A DNA stretch of 44,751 bases, from positions 1-44,751 of the forward strand of contig CALPON020000006.1 of NCBI GenBank assembly GCA_943325195.2, given 5' to 3'. Within the stretch, counting starts at the first letter, position 1. Every line of letters begins with the position of its first letter. The stretch comes from Sphingobacterium thalpophilum (GTDB taxonomy: Bacteria; Bacteroidota; Bacteroidia; B-17B0; Aurantibacillaceae). A model generated the notes under the pieces. That model searched no databases and was not told where the DNA came from. It worked only from the letters and a program-made list of their open reading frames with translations. A program made the translations under genes and the position numbers. Below, one piece after another: positions 18,589-26,221 of the stretch.

Positions 18589-19914
18589 TCAGGCAAACGG
18601 CTTGTCCTGCGCCAGCCCCTCTTTATACACAGCCAGAGCGCGTAAACGAGCAGCAGCATGGTCAAGCATGGGTGCGGGATAGGCAGGGGTGCCGAATTCT
18701 GGAACCCAATGACGGATATATTTAAATTCCGGATCGAATTTTTTTTGTTGTTCTGTCGGATTAAAAACGCGGAAGTAAGGCGCTGCATCACAGCCTGTGC
18801 CCGCTGCCCATTGCCAGCCACCATTGTTGGCACTAAGATCAAAGTCATTTAACTTTTGTGCGAAGTAAGCCTCGCCCCAGCGCCAGTCAATCAGCAAATC
18901 TTTAACAAGAAAACTACTGACAATCATGCGGACGCGGTTGTGCATAAAGCCGGTGGCATTGAGTTCCCGCATACCGGCATCCACTATGGGAAAACCTGTG
19001 CGACCTTCACACCATTTCACGAATGCTTCTTCGTCTTGGCGCCATACAATTTGATTGTAGGCAGGTTTGAATGCGGTCTTGGCCACGTGAGGAAAATGCC
19101 AGAGAATCGTCATGTAGAAGTCGCGCCAGATTAATTCATTGAGCCAAGTCTCACTCAGACCCAGGCAGCGACGGACCAATGATCGCACACTCACCGTGCC
19201 AAACCGCAAGTGCATACTGAGACGAGAGGTGCCTGCTGTTGCGGGATAATCACGCTTCTCTTTGTATTCCTTCAGCAGCTTGTCACTCAGGTCGGGAATG
19301 TGCAAGACTAAATCAGTTTTTATAAAACCCAATTCTTTCAGAGAAGGAAGAGCAGGTGGAGCATACTTTAGGTAATTTGCATTTAGATGCGAGCACTCAA
19401 ATTCTTTATAATCCCCCTCTGTCAGTCTTTTTTTCCATTTGATACTGTAGGGGGTGAAAACGGTGTACGGTTTTTGATCATCCTTGACTACCTCTTGCTT
19501 TTCGAAGATGCATTGATCTTTATAGGTCTTAAAGATCACTTTCTTCGCCGCCAACAATGTTTTAATTTTTAAATCCCGTTCACGGGCATAGGGCTCATAG
19601 TCTTCGTTTGTGTAGACGCTGCTGATGGAATGCTCAGCGGAAAGTCTTTCAAAAGCCTGTTCTGGATCCATGTGAAGGACCCGTAGTCCACTCCCGAGTG
19701 CCAGTAACTTGGCGTGCATTTGCTCTAGGGCCTGATGTATAAAATCCACCCGACGGTCAGAACGGGAAGGCAATTTGTCGAGAATAAGTGGATCAAAAAT
19801 AAAAATTGGAAGTACCTGTTTATTTTCACTCAGCGCGTGAAAGAGTGCTGAGTTATCCTGCAGCCGGAGATCGCGGCGGAACCAGATGATCGCGATGGAC
19901 TTGTCGACAGCCAT
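18589..19914 (-). CDS. phrB: Deoxyribodipyrimidine photolyase (cryptochrome/photolyase family)
   Basis: IIWFRRDLRLQDN, GFPIVDAGMRELNATGFMHNRVRMIVSSFLVKDLLIDWRWGE, NNGGWQWAAGTGCDAAPYFRVFNP. Confidence 0.95.
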   Translation of the reverse strand: MAVDKSIAIIWFRRDLRLQDNSALFHALSENKQVLPIFIFDPLILDKLPSRSDRRVDFIHQALEQMHAKLLALGSGLRVLHMDPEQAFERLSAEHSISSVYTNEDYEPYARERDLKIKTLLAAKKVIFKTYKDQCIFEKQEVVKDDQKPYTVFTPYSIKWKKRLTEGDYKEFECSHLNANYLKYAPPALPSLKELGFIKTDLVLHIPDLSDKLLKEYKEKRDYPATAGTSRLSMHLRFGTVSVRSLVRRCLGLSETWLNELIWRDFYMTILWHFPHVAKTAFKPAYNQIVWRQDEEAFVKWCEGRTGFPIVDAGMRELNATGFMHNRVRMIVSSFLVKDLLIDWRWGEAYFAQKLNDFDLSANNGGWQWAAGTGCDAAPYFRVFNPTEQQKKFDPEFKYIRHWVPEFGTPAYPAPMLDHAAARLRALAVYKEGLAQDKPFA

Positions 19915-20420
19915 CAGTTGCGCATGTGCTGTAACTGTTGCATTAGAATCTTACGTGCAATGAAGATCCGACTTTTAATGGTGCCAAGAGGCAGGTGCAT
20001 CTGAGTGGCAATTTCCTCATATCGAAATCCGTTGTAATAACGAGTAAATGGCACTTTGTACTCATCGGGCAAAGCTTCGATGCGACTCACAATTTCTTTG
20101 GCGTGAAGACGGCTTTCGCTGTGGTCATATGAGTTTTGACTAAAGGCACGGTTCAGCGCCACTTCGTCCCCTTTACTAATCAATTGTTTAGTTTTTACCT
20201 CGCGACGGTAAGCATTGATGAAGGTATTCTTCATAATGGTAAATAACCAAGCGCGAAGATTGGTATTGTCTTCAAACCGAGAACGGTAAGAAAGTGCTTT
20301 CAGATAAGTTTCTTGCAAGAGATCCAGCGCATCGTCTGAATTGTGGGTCAAACTGAGAGCAAAACTTTTTAAAGGCTGTTTTTCGCCTAAGATGCGTGTA
20401 TTAAACTCAATTGCTGTCAT
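19914..20420 (-). CDS. ECF-type RNA polymerase sigma factor
   Basis: Region 2 DALDLLQETYLKALSYRSRF, TNLRAWLFTIMKNTFINAYRR; region 4 FRYEEIATQMHLPLGTIKSRIFIARKIL. Start at 20420 preferred (track 20435). Stop overlaps the photolyase ATG (TGATG). Confidence 0.92.
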   Translation of the reverse strand: MTAIEFNTRILGEKQPLKSFALSLTHNSDDALDLLQETYLKALSYRSRFEDNTNLRAWLFTIMKNTFINAYRREVKTKQLISKGDEVALNRAFSQNSYDHSESRLHAKEIVSRIEALPDEYKVPFTRYYNGFRYEEIATQMHLPLGTIKSRIFIARKILMQQLQHMRN

Positions 20421-20450
20421 GTTTTTTTCCCTCATGACAAACGTACGTTA

Positions 20451-20486
20451 TTTTGTTTAATGTTTTTGGCATAAGATTAAACAAAA
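20451..20486. promoter_or_regulatory. Perfect 11-bp inverted repeat upstream of the ECF sigma/photolyase operon
   Basis: TTTTGTTTAAT (20451-20461) - 14 nt - ATTAAACAAAA (20476-20486). Confidence 0.75.
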
Positions 20487-20571
20487 ATGCTAAGTAGCTG
20501 ATAATTAACAATTTAAAGACATGACTCAGGCACTGTTTTAGTATAAATTATCATTTGTAAGGATAAAACAG

Positions 20572-20579
20572 TAACTTTG
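20572..20579 (+). promoter_or_regulatory. Candidate -7 element (TAACTTTG) of lysS
   Basis: TAACTTTG matches TAnnTTTG 22 bp before the lysS ATG. Confidence 0.5.
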
Positions 20580-20601
20580 CAGCCTAAAATCAAGCCACAA
20601 A

Positions 20602-22143
20602 ATGTCGTACCCCCTTAGTGAGCAGGAGCTTCTCCGCCGCCAAAAAATGCAGGATTTGCGTGCTGCAGGAATAGATCCTTATCCAGCCGATGAATTTATT
20701 ATTAGTGCAAATGCGGCCGACATCAAGGAGAATTATGAGCGGGACAAATTAAACTACAAAGACATTTCTATTGCTGGTCGTCTGATGAGTGTGAGGGATA
20801 TGGGCAAGGCTTGTTTTGCTGTGATACAGGACACGACAGGGCGTGTGCAGATTTATGTGCGTAAGGACGACATTTGTGCTGGCGAAGATAAATCACTTTA
20901 CGATCTGGTGTGGAAAAAGCTCATTGACATTGGTGATATTATTGGCATTCAGGGATACGTTTTTACTACAAAAACCGGTGAAATTTCCATTCACGCCACT
21001 AGCTTCAAAATATTAAGCAAAGCGCTGCGGCCCTTGCCAATCGTGAAGACGGACGATAGCGGAAAATCTTTTGACGAAGTGACGGACCCTGAATTTCGTT
21101 TCCGTCAGCGCTATGTGGATTTAATTATTAATCCACAGGTCCGCGACACTTTCCGTAAGCGCACACAACTGGTGAACTCTATTCGTCGAAGTTTGAATGA
21201 TGCAGGCATGCTGGAAGTAGAGACCCCTATTTTGCAGAGTATTCCCGGTGGCGCTACAGCTAGGCCGTTTGTAACGCATCACAATGCATTAAACATGCCA
21301 CTCTATTTGCGTATAGCAAATGAGCTTTACCTCAAGCGCCTTATTGTTGGCGGGTTTGACGGCGTGTTCGAATTTGCAAAAGATTTTCGCAACGAGGGAA
21401 TGGACCGCACACATAATCCTGAATTTACCATTCTGGAATTTTATGTGGCGTATAAAGATTACAATTGGATGATGAGTTTCACCGAGAAGTTGCTGGAGAA
21501 AGCAGCAACGGATTTGTATGGAATGACGCAGGTGCCGGTCGGAGAGCAGTTAATTGATTTCAAAGCACCGTTCCAGCGCGTTACTATGTATCAGGCCATT
21601 CAGGATCATACTGGAATTGATATCACGGATATGGATGAAGCGCAGCTCCGCGCTGTCTGCGTAAAACTTGGCATTCACGTCGAAGCCAGCATGGGCAAAG
21701 GAAAACTGATCGATGAGATTTTTAGTGAAAAGTGCGAAGGGCAGTATATTCAGCCGACTTTTATCATTGACTACCCAGTGGAAATGAGTCCATTGACTAA
21801 AAAACACCGCACGCAGGCTGGACTGGTAGAGCGTTTCGAGTTGATGATTAATGGTAAGGAAATTGCTAATGCGTATAGTGAGTTGAACGATCCGGTGGAT
21901 CAACGCGAACGTTTCGAAGAGCAGTTAAGACTGCAGGAACGTGGTGATGATGAAGCCATGTTTATTGATCACGATTTTTTACGTGCACTGGAATATGGTA
22001 TGCCGCCGACTGCAGGTATCGGTATCGGCATTGACCGTCTCACCATGTTGCTTACCAACAATGTAAATATTCAGGAGGTGCTGTTCTTCCCGCAAATGCG
22101 GCCCGAAATGAGTGCCTCCGCAGTTGAAGATAGTGCTGAATAA
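20602..22143 (+). CDS. lysS: Lysine--tRNA ligase (class II)
   Basis: Full-length class II LysRS: RFRQRYVDLI, EVETPILQSIPGGATARPFVTHHNAL, FEFAKDFRNEGMDRTHNPEFT, GIGIGIDRLTMLLTN. Confidence 0.99.
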   Translation: MSYPLSEQELLRRQKMQDLRAAGIDPYPADEFIISANAADIKENYERDKLNYKDISIAGRLMSVRDMGKACFAVIQDTTGRVQIYVRKDDICAGEDKSLYDLVWKKLIDIGDIIGIQGYVFTTKTGEISIHATSFKILSKALRPLPIVKTDDSGKSFDEVTDPEFRFRQRYVDLIINPQVRDTFRKRTQLVNSIRRSLNDAGMLEVETPILQSIPGGATARPFVTHHNALNMPLYLRIANELYLKRLIVGGFDGVFEFAKDFRNEGMDRTHNPEFTILEFYVAYKDYNWMMSFTEKLLEKAATDLYGMTQVPVGEQLIDFKAPFQRVTMYQAIQDHTGIDITDMDEAQLRAVCVKLGIHVEASMGKGKLIDEIFSEKCEGQYIQPTFIIDYPVEMSPLTKKHRTQAGLVERFELMINGKEIANAYSELNDPVDQRERFEEQLRLQERGDDEAMFIDHDFLRALEYGMPPTAGIGIGIDRLTMLLTNNVNIQEVLFFPQMRPEMSASAVEDSAE

Positions 22144-22156
22144 TTTTTCGTCTCCC

Positions 22157-22699
22157 GTGAGCCGCTCCCACATAATTGCCTCTCTGCTGGTTTTAATGCT
22201 GGCATTTACCGCTTGTAAAAATGAGCAGGCCGAGAAAACACCTGCTCCAAAAGAGCGAATTTTCAAAGGTTTCCATCCACTTCTGGATGAAATTGTCCGT
22301 TCACCGAAAGGCGTGTTCCGGGGACTGGATCTCAACGCTAGTACTGCACGGATTAAAGAGTTGGAGGGACAAGAGCCTGCGGAAAGTTCCGATGGGCATT
22401 TGTATTATGAGTTTCAGGCCGACAGTAGCACTAATTACTCTGTCGATTATACGATGAACAACGATAGTCTAGAGGAAATTATGGTTCAGATTAACACCAA
22501 TGATTTGGATCTGAGTTCCTATTTATTTTGTGATCTAAAGGATTATTATGCAAACAAGCTACCGAACCCTACAGAAGACAAAGGCTATGTCGTTTATAAC
22601 TGCTTCGAGGGACAACGGAAACCGTTTGTGGTGTCATTGAGTGATAATTCTAGTCCCGCGAAGGGCATCATTAACATGGTGATATACAAGGATAAATAG
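22157..22699 (+). CDS. Hypothetical lipoprotein
   Basis: GTG start at 22157 gives a lipoprotein signal (LVLMLAFTAC); track start 22112 overlaps lysS. Confidence 0.65.
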   Translation: MSRSHIIASLLVLMLAFTACKNEQAEKTPAPKERIFKGFHPLLDEIVRSPKGVFRGLDLNASTARIKELEGQEPAESSDGHLYYEFQADSSTNYSVDYTMNNDSLEEIMVQINTNDLDLSSYLFCDLKDYYANKLPNPTEDKGYVVYNCFEGQRKPFVVSLSDNSSPAKGIINMVIYKDK

Positions 22700-22773
22700 A
22701 TTAATTCTTTTCTATTTTTCATTAGTGCTGGCACGGCGAGCTACAGCGAAATAACCGATTCAGCTAATCAACT

Positions 22774-23976
22774 TTATTCCTTTATAAATCTGTAGGTAGC
22801 GTTTTCTGAATCACTACATAGGCTTAAAGAGTAGAGTCCTGCATCCAAATCAGAAATGTCAATTCTCATAACGCAATCTCGGGTGATTGTTTGCAGAACC
22901 AGATGTCCGGTCATATCAAAAACTTGAATCGTTGCTTCATTCGTTCCGTCGCCATGCCACTTTACGGTGATAAGTGTAGAGGCAGGATTTGGAAAAGGTG
23001 CAGTGGATTGGTTATCGGAATTCTTCTGCAATGCAAGCGGAACATCTGTCATCCAGGTTTCTTTCAGGCGAATGCCATTCTGTAAAATACCACAACTATA
23101 ATAAAAATGGTGACTGTCTCCAAAACTCATCCCACCTTTTCGGCCAGCTGCTGGTAAGGCTGGAGCGGGAATCCATTGCTTTGTTAATGGTTCGTAAATG
23201 ATGGCTTCATTGTAGTAATTCTGTAAGGAATCGTAACCTCCGAAAATAAAGAGACGGTTGTTTATGCCTTGCATGGCAGAGTAGGCGCGACCGAAAGGCA
23301 GAGGCAGACTATCATAAAGCACCCATTGTTCGCTAGCAGAGTTATAGCGGTAGAGCAGTTTGCTAAAGCGACTGGCGGAATCGATACCACCCAACAAATA
23401 ACCATAACCGTTGAGTGTGGCGGAGGCAGCGCGCCAGACAGGAGAGAAGGGGAAGTTGTTTTTTTGTTGCCAGGTGTTGTTAGTCAAACTGTATTCCCAG
23501 ACCTGGTAATTAATGGAGTCGTTATCGCCTTTACCGCCCGCCAGAATTACCTTTTCTCCAAACTGAAAAACAGTCCCCGCCATCACTCCTTTGCCGGGTT
23601 TAGCTGCCGCACTGGTCCAGACTTGCCGTGAGACGCTATACCGATAGGTGCTGGCAAGTGACTTCCCCTGCTGGAGCCCGCACGTAATATAAAAGCTAGT
23701 ATCGCTGCCGAAGGCGCAGGCATATTGGCGTTCTGTTGTGAGCGGCATATTGGGAATACTGCTCCATTGCTGCGTATTCATGTGAAAAACTTTAAAATCG
23801 ATGGTCTCACTCGCTGGGTCCAGTCCGCTGCCAATGAACGCCTTATCGCCGATCACAATCGCCACCCCATCATCCCGAATACTGCCTGGAAAATCAGCAA
23901 GCTTAACCCAAGCTTGCGAAATGGCGAGCGTTGAAGAGAGGAGAAAGATAAAAAAGAGACGCAGTTTGGACATCAT
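22774..23976 (-). CDS. Secreted Kelch-repeat protein with T9SS type A C-terminal sorting domain
   Basis: Kelch-like repeats (GYGYLLGGID, NRLFIFGGYD) and C-terminal FPNPASTLITVKW ... GLYSLSL ... FIKE. Confidence 0.88.
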   Translation of the reverse strand: MMSKLRLFFIFLLSSTLAISQAWVKLADFPGSIRDDGVAIVIGDKAFIGSGLDPASETIDFKVFHMNTQQWSSIPNMPLTTERQYACAFGSDTSFYITCGLQQGKSLASTYRYSVSRQVWTSAAAKPGKGVMAGTVFQFGEKVILAGGKGDNDSINYQVWEYSLTNNTWQQKNNFPFSPVWRAASATLNGYGYLLGGIDSASRFSKLLYRYNSASEQWVLYDSLPLPFGRAYSAMQGINNRLFIFGGYDSLQNYYNEAIIYEPLTKQWIPAPALPAAGRKGGMSFGDSHHFYYSCGILQNGIRLKETWMTDVPLALQKNSDNQSTAPFPNPASTLITVKWHGDGTNEATIQVFDMTGHLVLQTITRDCVMRIDISDLDAGLYSLSLCSDSENATYRFIKE

Positions 23977-24070
23977 GTATCAACGAAATTCTGGACTAAA
24001 AACAGCAAGGTCCTATAACACGAAAGGACCACATTTCTGCAGTCCTTCCAAAAAAATAACAACCGGGGAA

Positions 24071-24610
24071 TTATGCGGTACCGGTTTTACGGACGCCCGT
24101 GGTCTTCTTAACACCCGTTGAGGTTTTCTGTTTGCTCGTATCTTTGGAATTCGATTTTTTTACTTTCGCTTTTTCGTCCGCTTTTGGAAGTTTCGCTTTT
24201 TCTTCGCCTTCTGGTTTTTCCTCTTTCATTTTCAGATTATTGGACACTTGAAGAGCATTGTACCAGCCAAATAATTTACGCATATTACTAACGTATACAC
24301 GGTCTTTATCGAAATCAGGCACAACCTGACCGAAGTACGCTTCAATCGCTTTGTCATCTGACTTATTATCGATTGCAACACCACCTTTTTCTTTTTCGAA
24401 AATATTGGTCATTATTTCCTCTAGGGGCTTATCGTCCCCAGTTGTAAACATACTAATATCGGAAAGTGTAGAGACCTTGGTAGAGGCATACACATTTAAC
24501 CGTTTTTTATCAGAAAGGCCCTCCACAATGATGCCATTCTTGCTTTGCGCAATGATTTTAAAGAGTCCGGGCTGTCCCGAAATAGAAATAATGCCGCTGA
24601 GATCAATCAT
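24071..24610 (-). CDS. DUF5606 domain-containing protein with lysine-rich tail
   Basis: DLSGIISISGQPGLFKIIAQSKNGIIVESL-like N-terminus; low-complexity K/S/T-rich C-terminus. Confidence 0.8.
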   Translation of the reverse strand: MIDLSGIISISGQPGLFKIIAQSKNGIIVEGLSDKKRLNVYASTKVSTLSDISMFTTGDDKPLEEIMTNIFEKEKGGVAIDNKSDDKAIEAYFGQVVPDFDKDRVYVSNMRKLFGWYNALQVSNNLKMKEEKPEGEEKAKLPKADEKAKVKKSNSKDTSKQKTSTGVKKTTGVRKTGTA

Positions 24611-24629
24611 AAATTCAAGTTATTGAAAG

Positions 24630-24637
24630 CAAAGATA
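24630..24637 (-). promoter_or_regulatory. Candidate -7 element (TATCTTTG) of the DUF5606 gene
   Basis: Minus-strand TATCTTTG 20 bp before the start at 24610. Confidence 0.45.
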
Positions 24638-24784
24638 AACTTTTCCGCTAATAATTACTGATCTCTTTCGATTTTTAAAGGCCGATTGACGGCGAATGCA
24701 CTAAAAATTGCGCTGGCATAGCAGCTGTATTGCAGGTGAGGTCAAATTCAGTAACTTAGCAACATTTCAAACTCTTCTTTTATT

Positions 24785-26080
24785 ATGAAATACGCAGCAA
24801 TAGATCACAATCTGTTTACGGGGAATCGCGCTAAATTTAAAAACTATATCAAGCCAAACGCTCTGGCTATTTTTATCAGTAATGACATTATGCCAACCAA
24901 TGCTGATGGTAGTATGGGTTTCCGTCAGAACAGCGATCTTTTTTACCTCACCGGTGTCGATCAGGAAGAGACCATTCTGGTCGTTTTTCCAGACGTGAAA
25001 GACGGGCGGCATAAAGAAATTCTCTTTATAAAAGAAACCAGCGAACTCATCGCTATCTGGGAAGGGGCCAAATTGAACAAGGCGGAAGCCTATGCTGTGA
25101 GCGGTGTTGAGAATATCTACTGGTTTCATGAGTTTGATAAAATCATGCAACCTTTCTTTGCGCAGGCAGAACACATTTATTTAAATTCTAACGAACATAC
25201 ACGCCGGAGTATTCAGACTGAAACGCTGCAGGATCGCTTTAACAAAAGTGTCATGAGTCGTTTTCCGCTTCATAAATATGAACGCAGCGCTCCCGTTATG
25301 CACCGAATCCGCGCCATTAAAAGCACTCAGGAAATTGAGTTGATTCAGCAGGCCTGCGATATTACTGAAAAGGGATTTCGGCGCTTGCTTGACTTCGTAA
25401 AGCCGGGCGTGTGGGAGTATGAAATTGAAGCGGAGTTAATTCATGAATTTATCCGCAACCGCTCTCAGGGCTGGGCTTACGGACCCATCATCGCTAGTGG
25501 TAAAAACGCCTGTGTACTGCACTATGTTGAAAACAACAAACAGTGTCAGGACGGGGAGGTGATCCTTCTGGATGTGGCAGCCGAATACTCCAATTACGCC
25601 AGCGATCTCACGCGTTGCATACCGGTGAGCGGAAAGTATACCAAGCGCCAGCGTGCAGTGTATGATGCAGTTTTGCGCGTACATCGTGCGGCCACAAAAC
25701 TATTGGTGCCGGGACAGACCTTTGATAAGTATAACAAGGCCGTGGGAGAGTTGATGACAGAAGAGCTGCTTCAATTGGGCCTCATTACTTCGGAGGCGGT
25801 TAAGAATCAAAATCCTGCATGGCCAGCTTATAAGAAGTACTTCATGCACGGCACCTCTCATTTTTTAGGTCTCGATGTGCATGATGTTGGATTCTTCCAT
25901 GAGCCAATTCAAGCAGGCATGGTCTTCACTGTTGAACCGGGAATTTATATTCCCGAGGAAGGCCTGGGCATTCGCCTTGAGAATAATTTCTTGGTGACGA
26001 CGACGGGTCAGATTGATCTTATGAAAAATATTCCGATCGAAGCGGAGGAGATTGAAGGGCTGATGGCCCGTCTTTCCTAG
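24785..26080 (+). CDS. pepP: Xaa-Pro aminopeptidase (M24B)
   Basis: GFRQNSDLFYLTGVDQEE, HYVENN, LLDVAAEYSNYASDLTRCIPVSGKYT, HGTSHFLGLDVHDVG, VEPGIYIPEEGLGIRLEN. Confidence 0.95.
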   Translation: MKYAAIDHNLFTGNRAKFKNYIKPNALAIFISNDIMPTNADGSMGFRQNSDLFYLTGVDQEETILVVFPDVKDGRHKEILFIKETSELIAIWEGAKLNKAEAYAVSGVENIYWFHEFDKIMQPFFAQAEHIYLNSNEHTRRSIQTETLQDRFNKSVMSRFPLHKYERSAPVMHRIRAIKSTQEIELIQQACDITEKGFRRLLDFVKPGVWEYEIEAELIHEFIRNRSQGWAYGPIIASGKNACVLHYVENNKQCQDGEVILLDVAAEYSNYASDLTRCIPVSGKYTKRQRAVYDAVLRVHRAATKLLVPGQTFDKYNKAVGELMTEELLQLGLITSEAVKNQNPAWPAYKKYFMHGTSHFLGLDVHDVGFFHEPIQAGMVFTVEPGIYIPEEGLGIRLENNFLVTTTGQIDLMKNIPIEAEEIEGLMARLS

Positions 26081-26221
26081 TTCTTTGCCATCCTATCAGA
26101 ACCAACGTAACATCTTGACCCTGAAAAGCAGACAATCGCGTTAGTGACAGATTAAAGAGTAAAGCTCTGGAACAGCAGTTGCTTTTTTCTTTATCTTAGT
26201 CTTAATTTTAAAGATTCGGAC

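Noticed and set aside
24011-24030. GGTCC/GGACC inverted repeat between the Kelch and DUF5606 genes
   Set aside because: Only 5 bp with no T tract on either strand; too weak to call a terminator.
24767-25174. 135-aa minus-strand ORF
   Set aside because: Antisense to the start of pepP, which has clear M24 motifs; looks like a shadow frame.
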